From the NCBI GenBank assembly GCA_028287185.1, contig JAQBQD010000131.1, positions 1 to 36,802 of the forward strand: DNA of 36,802 bases, written 5' to 3'. The stretch comes from Gemmatimonadota bacterium. GTDB lineage: Bacteria; Gemmatimonadota; Gemmatimonadetes; Longimicrobiales; Longimicrobiaceae. A program made the position numbers and the translations under genes. Each line of letters starts with the position of its first letter. Position 1 is the stretch's first letter. The notes beneath the pieces are model-generated. The model saw only the letters and a list, made by a program, of their open reading frames with translations, did not search any database and was not told where the DNA came from. Of this stretch, positions 17,812-25,905 are shown piece by piece.

Positions 17812-18339
17812 CTACGGACGCTGCGGGAAGATGCCCTGCAGCGCGATGCAGAAGTTCAGCGTCAGGTACGGCTGCATGTTGTTGTGCGGCAGCCCGCCGC
17901 CCGCGGGGGGCAGCGCCTGGAACGCCATCAGCCCCAGGTTCGCCGTCGAAGGCTGGTACGCGAACGCGTTCTGCGAGATGGCCAGCACGCGCGCGGGCGC
18001 CGGGATGTTCAGGTCCGCGGGGTCCACGTTGTCGGCCATCAGCGTGTGCGTGTGCACCGGGATCTCGGTCTGCAGGAGCGTGATGGACTCCACGCCCGAC
18101 ATCTCGCCCAGGTCGCGAAGGCTCAGCCCCTGGCCCTGGCCGGGCTGCATCGGTGCCGATCCCTGTAGGTCCGGAAGCGCGAAGGTGCTCTTCCCGTCGC
18201 CGCCGTAGTACGTACCCAGGAGCGAGAAGAGCGCCGTGTTCTGGGAGATCGGCATCAGCTGCCCATCGCAGAACGCCCACCCGGTGGGGGGGAAGTTGAA
18301 CGGGAAGATGCGGATCTCCGCGACGAATTGGTCAGACAT
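17812..18339 (-). CDS. Tail-collar domain protein (microcystin-dependent protein type), copy 3 of 3
   Basis: This 175-residue protein starts with the tail-collar pattern EIRIFPFNFPPTGWAFCDGQ, GTYYGGDGKSTFALPDL and GSAPMQPGQGQG, and ends in NNMQPYLTLNFCIALQGIFP. This family is best known from phage tail-fibre tips and the 'microcystin-dependent protein' group. No capsid or tail genes are nearby, so it is a stand-alone member. A GAGGAG motif precedes the ATG. The gap to the preceding copy is 13 bases, so it is cotranscribed. No signal peptide is seen. Confidence 0.88.
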   Translation of the reverse strand: MSDQFVAEIRIFPFNFPPTGWAFCDGQLMPISQNTALFSLLGTYYGGDGKSTFALPDLQGSAPMQPGQGQGLSLRDLGEMSGVESITLLQTEIPVHTHTLMADNVDPADLNIPAPARVLAISQNAFAYQPSTANLGLMAFQALPPAGGGLPHNNMQPYLTLNFCIALQGIFPQRP

Positions 18340-18352
18340 GTCGGCACGCTCC

Positions 18353-18874
18353 TCAGGTCTGGCTCGGGAAGACCCCGAACAGGGAGATGATGAAGTTGAT
18401 GCAGAGGAACGGCTGCGTGTTCTCGTGCGGCTGGCTGCCTCCCGCCGGCGTGATGGCCTGGGCGCTCATCGCTCCCGTAGGATCGCCCTCGTAGTAGATC
18501 TGCACGCTCCCGCCGGCCTGCGCGAGCACGTTGCCGATCGGACTGGGCAGCGTGCCGGGGGTGGCGGCCGCGGTGAGCGGGTGGGTGTGGCTGGGGATCT
18601 GCTGCACGGTCAGCGTCTCCTGCTCCGTCCCCGCCATCTCGCCGAGCTGGTAGGTGGTGCCGCCCGGCCCCGTCCCCATGTGGATGGGCACGCGGCTGGC
18701 CAGGTTCGGCAGGTTGAACGTCTCCTCGCCGTCGCCGCCGTAGGTGGTGCCGATGAGCTGGAACAGGACGTCGTTCTCGGAGATCGGGAGCGTCTGCCCT
18801 TCGCAGAACATCCATCCGTTGGGGGCGAAGTTTCCGGCGAACATCCGGATCTCGCCCACGTAAGGCTGTGCCAT
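18353..18874 (-). CDS. Tail-collar domain protein, copy 2 of 3
   Basis: This 173-residue paralog has GEIRMFAGNFAPNGWMFCEGQ, TYGGDGEETFNLPNL and PIHMGTGPGG at the start and QPHENTQPFLCINFIISLFG at the end. The middle third (about 90-145) is the most divergent between copies. A GGAGA motif lies upstream of the ATG. It follows copy 1 by 13 bases. The very similar N- and C-terminal frames with a variable centre suggest one fold with different exposed loops. Confidence 0.88.
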   Translation of the reverse strand: MAQPYVGEIRMFAGNFAPNGWMFCEGQTLPISENDVLFQLIGTTYGGDGEETFNLPNLASRVPIHMGTGPGGTTYQLGEMAGTEQETLTVQQIPSHTHPLTAAATPGTLPSPIGNVLAQAGGSVQIYYEGDPTGAMSAQAITPAGGSQPHENTQPFLCINFIISLFGVFPSQT

Positions 18875-18887
18875 GGGTGGTCTCCGG

Positions 18888-19388
18888 TCAGTTCTGGGAG
18901 GGGAAGATGCCCTGCAGCGCGATGATGAAGTTCAGTACCAGGTACGGCATCATGTTGTTGTGTGCCTGGCTTCCTCCCACGCTGGTCACCGACTGCGGGT
19001 TCAGCGTGGTGAGCGACACCGCCGCCGCGTAGGTGTTGTTCACCGGCGCGAGGAAGTTGTTGCTGGGATCCGCGCTCACCCCGGTGGAGGTGGGCGAGGC
19101 CTGCAACCCGTGGATGTGGGTGGGGAGCTGCTGGATGTTGACCGTCACGGCCGTGCTCCCGGCCTTCTCGCCCAGGGCGTGCCCGTTTCCCTGGTGGATC
19201 GGCACCTGGCCGCGCAGGTTGGGGAGCGCGAAGGTGGTCTGGCCGTTGCCGCCGTACGTGGTACCCAGCAGGGCGAAGAGCGCTTGGTTCTGGTTGATGG
19301 GCAGGAACTGCCCATTGCACAGGGCCCAGCCCTTCGGTGGAAAGTTGAACGAGACGATCTTGATCTCGCTCAGGAATGGCTCTGACAT
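18888..19388 (-). CDS. Tail-collar domain protein, copy 1 of 3
   Basis: This 166-residue protein has SEIKIVSFNFPPKGWALCNGQ, TTYGGNGQTTFALPNL and PIHQGNG, then NNMMPYLVLNFIIALQGIFP. The ATG at 19388 is preceded by a strong AGGAGG ribosome binding site, which decides the start over longer upstream frames. It is the first gene of the four-gene string (three collar genes and GNAT). Its promoter was not found; the 110-base gap upstream contains the hairpin at 19460-19489. Confidence 0.88.
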   Translation of the reverse strand: MSEPFLSEIKIVSFNFPPKGWALCNGQFLPINQNQALFALLGTTYGGNGQTTFALPNLRGQVPIHQGNGHALGEKAGSTAVTVNIQQLPTHIHGLQASPTSTGVSADPSNNFLAPVNNTYAAAVSLTTLNPQSVTSVGGSQAHNNMMPYLVLNFIIALQGIFPSQN

Positions 19389-19459
19389 CCTGCCTCCTGT
19401 CCGGCGGGTGGGAAATGGACTTCGGGTGGGATCGCGGCACTCCGTTCGTGCCGCACACG

Positions 19460-19489
19460 GGCGGCTTCCCGGGGGACCGGGAAGCCGCC
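19460..19489 (-). terminator. Hairpin after the 1930-residue protein gene
   Basis: A perfect 13-bp inverted repeat (19460-19472 with 19477-19489) with a 4-base loop starts about ten bases after the TAA at 19499. It is GC-rich and without a T-tract, so it may only partly stop transcription into the collar genes. Confidence 0.55.
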
Positions 19490-19498
19490 GATGCACGT

Positions 19499-22400
19499 TT
19501 ACAGCGTGGGCTGGGCGCAGGCCGAGCCGGCCGGAGAGGTGTTGAGGTAGCCCGGGCCGCCGGCGGAGACGTTGTTGGACGCGACGTTCACGGTGCCGGC
19601 GTTCAGCGACGTGAGGTAGCTCTGCATCGCCGCGTTGTCGTTGTTCGCACCGGTGTAGCCGCGCACCCGCAGGGTGGTCAGGAACCGCTCGTTCGGCCGG
19701 ATGCGGTTGTTGAAGTTGGTGATCGAGTTCGCCTGCACGTCGGCGCACATCACGTCCGTGTCTCCGGTCACGCGGCCGGACTGCACGATGATCCCCGTCC
19801 GGGCGCTCGCGGCGCTGCCTTCCTCGGCGATGTTGTTCCCGGTGATCGTGGCGTTCATCGTGCCCGACCCGCCGCCGCCCACGTCGTCACCCAGCAGCGC
19901 CCAGATCGCCTGCGAGCCGTTGATCTGGCGGATCGTGTTGTTGGAGATCTTCACCGTGGTTGAGCTCGGGCCGGCGTGCTGCACGAAGATGCCGGTGCCC
20001 GTGGCCGAGCCGGAGTTCGCGACGCCCGCGGTGCCGATCGTGTTGCCGTCGATCGTCCCGTTGAGCAGGGTGTTGCCCTGGGCGCGATCAACGCTGATGG
20101 CGGTGCCGTCGGTCCCGGTGATGTTGTTGCCCGAGATGTTGAACGCCAGCGCGCCACCGCTTACCTCGATGCCTCCCGCCGCCGCGAGCGCACCGCTGGT
20201 CTGGTTGACCTTGTTGTTCTGGATGAGGGCGGTGGAAGAGGCCGCCGTGTTCTGCACGGATACCTCGATCCCCGTGCCCCACCAGTAGGTGACGCTGTTG
20301 TTGCGATAGCGGACGTTCGCCGAACCGCTGGTGAGGATCGTCTGCAGGCCGTTGCCGCGCACGTCCGCGGTGCTGCCCTGGGCGGTGCTGATCGTGTCGA
20401 AGGCGGCTACGATCGAGTCGGCCGCCGGCGCGCCGGCGAGCTGCTCGACCAGGAACGAGGTGTAGGCCGATCCGTCGAGCCGCGAGTTCTTGACCGTCAT
20501 CCCACCGGTCGCATTCACCACGTGCACGGCGCCTTCCTGGAAGGTGCCGCTGTTGCTGGTGCCGTTGTTGCCGGTGATGCGCACGTGGTTCAGGTTCACG
20601 TCGCGCACCGTGTTCCCGTACACCGCGTGGTTCTGGTGCCCGCTCAGCGCCATCCAGCTGAGGTTCACGCTCCGCGTGTTGCTCAGGTACACGCCGTTGC
20701 CGGCGCTCGCGCCGTCGCCGCCGCTGGAGTTCGCGATCGTGCCGCCGGATCCGTTCGTCACGCCGTCACCCGTCACCGTCAGCCCCGCGGTGGTGCCGGT
20801 GCTGCTCAGCACGACGCCGTTGCTGCCGCCGCTCGCGCTGATGCTGCGGAAGTTCAGGCCTCCGGAGCCGATCGTGGTGCCGTTCACGTTCAGCGCCGTG
20901 CCGCTCCCGGAGCTGATGGTGTTGTGCGTGCCCCCGATTGCGAGCGTCCCGCCGCCGCTCGCGGTGATGCCCGCGCCCGACGTGGTGGTGACCTTCACCG
21001 AGTCCACGAAGCTCACCGTGCCCGTCGCGCTGCTCATGTTGATGCCGTTGCTCGCGCCCGTGCTCAGCACGACGCTGGGCCCGGTGAAGCTCACCGTGGC
21101 ACCCGTGCTGGTCAGCGAGATGCCCGTCCCGGCCCCGTTCGTCTTGGAGATGGTCCCGGGGAAGTTGAACGTGGGGCTGCTCCCGTTGATGCTGACCGCG
21201 GCGCCGGTCGGGCTCGTGATGGAGCTCGCCAGCCCGTTGACCGTCAGAGTGCCGGCGACCCCGTTCAGGCTCACACCCGTCGTCGTGCTGTTGGTGGAGC
21301 GCAGGCTGTCGAGCACCGTGGCGCCCGTCCCGCCGTTTCCGGTCAGCGTACCCGTCGTGACGTCCAGCGCCGGGCCGCCGGTGGCGCCCACCGCCAGCTC
21401 GCCGATGGAGAGCGTGCCGATGCTGGCCCCGACGATGCCCGCGCCCGACCCGTTCAGCACCCGGAAGCCGCGCAGCGAGTTGCCGCTGCCCAGCGTCAGC
21501 CCACCCACGACCGGCTGGGTCCCGGTCGCGAGCAGCGTGACGGTGTTGCCGTTCAGGCTCGCCGTGAACGCCGCGTTGTGGCCCTGGCCGCGGAGCGTCT
21601 GCCCGTTCTTGAGCGTGCCGCCCGCGGTCGTGCCGCTGCCGGTGCGCACCAGGATCGTGTCGTTCACCCCGGCCACCGCCTCGGCCCCGGAGACGCTGGT
21701 GTAGGGCGAGACGTCACGGCCCGTCGCCGTGCCGCCGAAGGTGTTCTCGACGTACCACACCTTGCCCACGAAGGTGAACTTGAGCCACCCCGTGGCCGAG
21801 ACGTGGCCGTCGTTGATCGTGTACTGCACGCTGTCGCGGCCCGTCACGCCGGCCGCCGGCAGGTAGGTGAAGCTTCCGTCCGCGGACACGGTCGCCGAGC
21901 CGCCGCGCACCGTCGCGGTCGGGTTGGTCGAGGTAACCGTGATGCTTCCGCCGTTGATGGTCACGTCGTTCGTCAGCACGCCCTGGCCATTGCCGATGTT
22001 CAGCGTGGTGTTGCCCATCGCCTGCAGCAGGTCCGTCCCCGCCACCGGCGGGATGTAGGCGGTGAACGTCACCGGCGAGGAGGTGCCGGCCGGGGTCGCC
22101 GCCGCGCTGAGCTGGTTGGTCGTGGGACCGGAGCCCAGCGTCCAGCTCCCCACGGCCGCGTTGCCCGAGCCGTCCGTGGTCGGCGTGAAGACGGTGCGGC
22201 TGCCCCCGCCGCCCGCGATCGTGAAGGTGATCGTCACGCCGGGCACCGCGTTGTTGTACTGGTCGACCACGTGCACCGCGGGGGCGATCGCGACCGCCGC
22301 GCCGGAGGTGCCCGTCTGCAGGTCGCCCGCCGTCTTGGTGATGGTCGCCGGCACGTCCGGCGTCGCCGTGGCGCTGAAGGTGGTGCTCAGCACGCCGGCC

Positions 22401-25291
22401 GTCGCCGTGAGGGAGTTGGCCCCGGCCGTCGTGCCCAGCTTCCAGCTCCCTACCGACGCCAGGCCGCTGCCGTTTGTGCTCACCGTGCCGCCCGTCACGC
22501 TGCCGCCGCCCGAGGCGGGCGCGAAGGTCACGGAGACGGAGGGAACCGGGTTGCCGTACTGGTCGGTGACCAGGACCCGGGGCGCGGTCGACACGGCGGT
22601 GTTCACCGTCGCGCTCTGCCCGTCACCCGCGTTCTTCGCGATGTTCGCCGGCGCGTCCGGGGTGCCCGTGGCCGAGAAGGTCACCGTCGTCAGACCCGTC
22701 GACGAGGCGTTCAGGGTGTTGGAGCCCGCCGTGGTCCCCAGCTTCCAGCTTCCCACCGTGGCCACGCCGCTCGCGTTGGTGGTGGCGCTGCCTCCCGTCA
22801 CGCTCCCGCCGCCGCTCGCGACGGCGAAGGTCACGCTCACGCCGGAGACCGCGTTGCCGTTGGCGTCGGTGACGGTCACCGCCGGGGCGGTGGACACGCT
22901 GGTGTTCACCGTCGCGCTCTGCCCGTCACCCGCGCTCTTCACCATGTTCGCCGCCGCGCCCGCCGCGCCCGTGGCGGTGAACGTCACCGTCGTCAGGCCC
23001 GTGGACGAAGCGTCGAGGGTGTTCGCCCCCGCCGTGGTGCCCAGCGTCCAGCTCCCCACCGTCGCCACGCCGCTCGCGTTGGTGGTGGCGCTGCCTCCCG
23101 TCACGCTGCCACCGCCGCTCGCGACGGCGAAGGTCACGCTCACGCCCGAGACCGGGTTGCCGTTCGCGTCCGTCACCGTCACTGCCGGCGCGGTCGCGAC
23201 CGCCGAGCCGGCCGTCGCGGTCTGCCCGTCGCCCGCGCTCTTCACCATGTTCGCCGGCGCGCCCGCCGTTCCCGTCGCCGTGAAGGTCACGGTCGTCAGG
23301 CCCGTGGACGAGGCGTCCAGCGTGTTCGCGCCCGCCGTCGTGCCCAGCGTCCAGCTCCCCACCGTCGCCACGCCGGCCGCGTTGGTGGTCGCGCTGCCGC
23401 CCGTCACGCTGCCGCCGCCGCTCGCGACCGCGAACGTCACGCTCACGCCCGCGACCGGGTTGCCGTGCGCATCCGTCACCGTCACCGCCGGCGGGGTCGC
23501 CACCGCCGAGCCGGCCGTCGCGCTCTGCGCGTCGCCCGCGCTCTTCACCATGCTGGTGGCCGCGCCCGCCGTGGCCGACGCCGTGAAGGTCACCGCGCCG
23601 GCGCCCGTCGCCGACACGTCCAGCGTGTTGTTGCTCGTGCCCGCCGCCGTGCCCAGCGTCCAGCTCGCCAGCGTCGCGACGCCGGAGCCGTTCGACGTCA
23701 CCGTCACCGAGTCCACCGGGCCGGTGCCGTCGGACACCTTCCCGCCGCCGGCCGTCACCTTGAACTTCACCACCACGCCGGCCACCCCGTTGCCGAAGCC
23801 GTCCTTCACGATCACGCTGGGCGGCGCAGATACGGCCGTCGCCACCGTCGCCGTCTGCGGATCGGTCGAGTTCTTCTGCAGGCTCGCGGCGCCGCCGGCC
23901 GTGATGGTCACCACCGCCGTGCTGGTGATCGCGTTGCCGTTCAGGGTGCCCGAGACCGTCGCCGAGCCCGCTGTGGACCCGATCAGCCGGGCCGTGTAGG
24001 TGCCGTCCCCGTTGTCCGTCGCCGTCACCGAGACGCCGCTCGAGGCGCCCGCGTGCAGCGTGCCCGAGGTGGTCGAGAGCACCACCGTGGCGCCGCCCGT
24101 GTGCACGTTCCCGCCGTTCGCCCGCTTCACCTGCACGGTGATCACCGAGCTGTCGCCGGCCGCGATCGAGGTCGGCAGCGCCGTGATCGTCGTCGTCGCC
24201 GCGGAAGGCGAGCTCACCACGATCGTGGCCGTGCCCGTGCGGTGGTTGCCGGGGTTGTTCGTCACCGGCGCCTGGGCCGTGATGGTGACGGTTCCGTCCG
24301 CGAGCGCGTGCACCCACCCCGTCGCCGAGTCCACCGTCGCGATGGAGGGATTGGAGCTGCTCCAGGTGATGGGCTCGCCCGTGACGTTCCCCACCGGGTT
24401 GCGGACCGTCCCGCTCAGGTGGATGCTGTCGCCCGCCGAAAGCGTGTCCGGCGTGGGCACCACGTCGATCCAGCCGTTCGGCTTGTGGACCGAGGCCGCG
24501 ACGTAGACGGTGAAGTTGAAGTCCTCCACGCCCACCGGAAGATGGAAGGACCAGTGGACCGGCGCCGAGACGGCGCTGTCCGCCAGCCCGCCCGCGTACT
24601 GGTAGTACTTCTGGTTGGGCGCCAGGAACATCGACGAGTCCGCGTTCTGCACCGTCACCGTGGACGGGTTCATCGAGTTGAAGAAGATCTTGATGGGACT
24701 GACGCTGCTGTCCGCCTCCTCGACCCCCAGGGGCTGCGGGATCAGGTTCTGCACCGTCACGTCCGTCGAGAACGTCCGCGTGCCGCCGTCGAAGGCGATG
24801 TTGGTGCCCGTCAGCGTCACGTACTGGTGCTGCCCGCCCAGGATCAGCGCGTGCGCTCCCGTGGGAAGCTGCGGCTGCGGCGTGCGGCAGGTGATGGTCG
24901 ACGACCGGATGCTCGCCGTGCAGAGCAGCCCGTCCGTGCGCACCCCCTGGATCGCGGTGCCCACCGGGAAGCGGGACACGTCCCGGCCGGTGGCGTAGCC
25001 CGCGATGACCAGGGCGTCCATGGTGGTGATCTGCCCGTTCCCGTCCGCGTCGGCGTTGGGGAAGACCTGGTAGTCGGAGGGCAGCTGCTTGCCCACCACG
25101 TATGCGATGACGGCGACGGCATCCAGGATGGTCACCTGGCCGTCGCCGTTCACGTCACCGCGCAGCACCGCGCCCTGGGGCGCGGGCGCGGAGCCGGCAT
25201 TGGGAGAAGCCTGTGCGGCCGCCACGCCCGGCAGCGCCAGGAGCGCCAGGGCGAGGAGCGGCAGGAGAAGCTTCGATGCGCTGCGAAGCAT
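19499..25291 (-). CDS. Giant secreted protein with dockerin, Ig-like repeats and beta-helix
   Basis: The 1930-residue protein begins with a cleavable signal peptide (LLALPGVAAAQA, about 1-27). A type I-like dockerin follows (about 43-104) with two calcium loops: D46/N48/D50/Q52/D57 in DVNGDGQVTILD, and D81/D83/N85/Q87/D92 in DADGNGQITTMD. An unnamed module (about 145-280) carries VQNLIPQP (180-187) and YYQYAG (229-234). A BIG2-like domain (about 280-360), an Ig-like domain (about 362-465) and six BIG1-like Ig repeats (about 470-1078) come next, then a cadherin-like domain (about 1085-1165) and a beta-helix from VWYVENT to the end (RFLTTLRVRGY ... GGPGYL ... CAQPTL). It follows the cohesin-like lipoprotein by 83 bases. 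Adhesion or surface display via cohesin is inferred. Confidence 0.85.
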   Translation of the reverse strand: MLRSASKLLLPLLALALLALPGVAAAQASPNAGSAPAPQGAVLRGDVNGDGQVTILDAVAVIAYVVGKQLPSDYQVFPNADADGNGQITTMDALVIAGYATGRDVSRFPVGTAIQGVRTDGLLCTASIRSSTITCRTPQPQLPTGAHALILGGQHQYVTLTGTNIAFDGGTRTFSTDVTVQNLIPQPLGVEEADSSVSPIKIFFNSMNPSTVTVQNADSSMFLAPNQKYYQYAGGLADSAVSAPVHWSFHLPVGVEDFNFTVYVAASVHKPNGWIDVVPTPDTLSAGDSIHLSGTVRNPVGNVTGEPITWSSSNPSIATVDSATGWVHALADGTVTITAQAPVTNNPGNHRTGTATIVVSSPSAATTTITALPTSIAAGDSSVITVQVKRANGGNVHTGGATVVLSTTSGTLHAGASSGVSVTATDNGDGTYTARLIGSTAGSATVSGTLNGNAITSTAVVTITAGGAASLQKNSTDPQTATVATAVSAPPSVIVKDGFGNGVAGVVVKFKVTAGGGKVSDGTGPVDSVTVTSNGSGVATLASWTLGTAAGTSNNTLDVSATGAGAVTFTASATAGAATSMVKSAGDAQSATAGSAVATPPAVTVTDAHGNPVAGVSVTFAVASGGGSVTGGSATTNAAGVATVGSWTLGTTAGANTLDASSTGLTTVTFTATGTAGAPANMVKSAGDGQTATAGSAVATAPAVTVTDANGNPVSGVSVTFAVASGGGSVTGGSATTNASGVATVGSWTLGTTAGANTLDASSTGLTTVTFTATGAAGAAANMVKSAGDGQSATVNTSVSTAPAVTVTDANGNAVSGVSVTFAVASGGGSVTGGSATTNASGVATVGSWKLGTTAGSNTLNASSTGLTTVTFSATGTPDAPANIAKNAGDGQSATVNTAVSTAPRVLVTDQYGNPVPSVSVTFAPASGGGSVTGGTVSTNGSGLASVGSWKLGTTAGANSLTATAGVLSTTFSATATPDVPATITKTAGDLQTGTSGAAVAIAPAVHVVDQYNNAVPGVTITFTIAGGGGSRTVFTPTTDGSGNAAVGSWTLGSGPTTNQLSAAATPAGTSSPVTFTAYIPPVAGTDLLQAMGNTTLNIGNGQGVLTNDVTINGGSITVTSTNPTATVRGGSATVSADGSFTYLPAAGVTGRDSVQYTINDGHVSATGWLKFTFVGKVWYVENTFGGTATGRDVSPYTSVSGAEAVAGVNDTILVRTGSGTTAGGTLKNGQTLRGQGHNAAFTASLNGNTVTLLATGTQPVVGGLTLGSGNSLRGFRVLNGSGAGIVGASIGTLSIGELAVGATGGPALDVTTGTLTGNGGTGATVLDSLRSTNSTTTGVSLNGVAGTLTVNGLASSITSPTGAAVSINGSSPTFNFPGTISKTNGAGTGISLTSTGATVSFTGPSVVLSTGASNGINMSSATGTVSFVDSVKVTTTSGAGITASGGGTLAIGGTHNTISSGSGTALNVNGTTIGSGGLNFRSISASGGSNGVVLSSTGTTAGLTVTGDGVTNGSGGTIANSSGGDGASAGNGVYLSNTRSVNLSWMALSGHQNHAVYGNTVRDVNLNHVRITGNNGTSNSGTFQEGAVHVVNATGGMTVKNSRLDGSAYTSFLVEQLAGAPAADSIVAAFDTISTAQGSTADVRGNGLQTILTSGSANVRYRNNSVTYWWGTGIEVSVQNTAASSTALIQNNKVNQTSGALAAAGGIEVSGGALAFNISGNNITGTDGTAISVDRAQGNTLLNGTIDGNTIGTAGVANSGSATGTGIFVQHAGPSSTTVKISNNTIRQINGSQAIWALLGDDVGGGGSGTMNATITGNNIAEEGSAASARTGIIVQSGRVTGDTDVMCADVQANSITNFNNRIRPNERFLTTLRVRGYTGANNDNAAMQSYLTSLNAGTVNVASNNVSAGGPGYLNTSPAGSACAQPTL
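22058..23884 (-). repeat. Six tandem BIG1-like Ig repeats inside the giant protein
   Basis: Residues about 470-1078 are built of units of about 101 residues (303 bases). The markers SAGDAQSATAG (584), SAGDGQTATAG (685), SAGDGQSATVN (786) and NAGDGQSATVN (887) are exactly 101 residues apart. The central copies share long identical stretches (GVSVTFAVASGGGSVTGGSA), pointing to recent duplication or recombination. Confidence 0.8.
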
Positions 25292-25338
25292 GGTCGTCTA
25301 GGGTCGGGTGGAACTGCTGGGAGCGTCCGAGCACGGAA

Positions 25339-25364
25339 GAAGGGGAGCAGCCAGGCTCCCCTTC
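25339..25364 (-). terminator. Hairpin between the cohesin-like and dockerin genes
   Basis: A 10-bp stem (25339-25348 with 25355-25364) with a 6-base loop follows the cohesin-like gene's stop by about ten bases and is flanked by TT on the minus strand. It could terminate part of the transcripts before the giant gene; no separate promoter for that gene is visible in the remaining 47 bases. Confidence 0.5.
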
Positions 25365-25374
25365 AGCTCTTGGG

Positions 25375-25905
25375 TCAGTGGCCGGAGGCCATGTGGAAGT
25401 AGGGGTCCCGCCCGCTCACCTGCGCGGTCAGGTCCGCGAACCCTTCGGTCCCGGACACCTCTTCCACCTTCACCTTGAAGGACTCGCGCTGCACCTCGCC
25501 GTGGCGGGTGAAGCGGAGCGTCAGCACGGGCACGTCGCCCACGCCGTCCAGCGCCGCGCCCGCGAAGCGCACGTGCCCCACGCCCACCTCGTTGGTGGAG
25601 CCGATGATGCCTGCGGGCAGGTCGGTATGGTCCAGCGTCATCACCGTGGCATCGTACGTAAGCTCGCCCTGGAAGCTGGCGAGCTTGACGGCCGACGGGA
25701 CGCGCTTGAGGTACAGGTCCACCTGGGCGGCCGAGGCCGTCTGGCTGACCACGTTGATCAGCGGGTAGATGCCGCGGTCCAGGTTGCCGGGCAGGCCGTC
25801 GTCCTGGCGCGGCGCCGTGGCGTCGCTGCACGCCGCGAGCAGCGCCGCGGCGGCCAGGGGGATCGCGAGGGCGGCGCGCCAGCCGGGGGTGTGGAGGGTC
25901 TTCAT
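25375..25905 (-). CDS. Lipoprotein with cohesin-like domain
   Basis: This 176-residue protein has a lipoprotein signal (LAAC, C26) and an acidic linker. About residues 55-173 have the pattern of the cohesin fold: a strand QVDLYLKRV, LASFQGELTYDATVMTL, GVGHVRFAGAALDGVGDVPVLTLRF, then VKVEEVSGTEGFADLTAQV, compatible with the classic cohesin strands, the hydrophobic core and the late FAD segment. Cohesins bind dockerins, and the next gene carries a dockerin. It would sit on the membrane with its domain exposed. ATG 25905 has an AGGAG ribosome binding site. The cohesin call is by pattern only; another Ig-like beta-sandwich remains possible. Confidence 0.7.
   Translation of the reverse strand: MKTLHTPGWRAALAIPLAAAALLAACSDATAPRQDDGLPGNLDRGIYPLINVVSQTASAAQVDLYLKRVPSAVKLASFQGELTYDATVMTLDHTDLPAGIIGSTNEVGVGHVRFAGAALDGVGDVPVLTLRFTRHGEVQRESFKVKVEEVSGTEGFADLTAQVSGRDPYFHMASGH

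Noticed and set aside
17185..19388. Prophage or contractile injection system, from the tail-collar genes
   Set aside because: No capsid, terminase, sheath, baseplate, ATPase or integrase gene is in the window; the collar proteins are stand-alone.
19976..25402. A plus-strand frame of about 1800 codons opposite the giant protein
   Set aside because: Its composition (arginine, alanine, glycine, histidine) is an antisense shadow of the repetitive coding strand, without any domain or start context.
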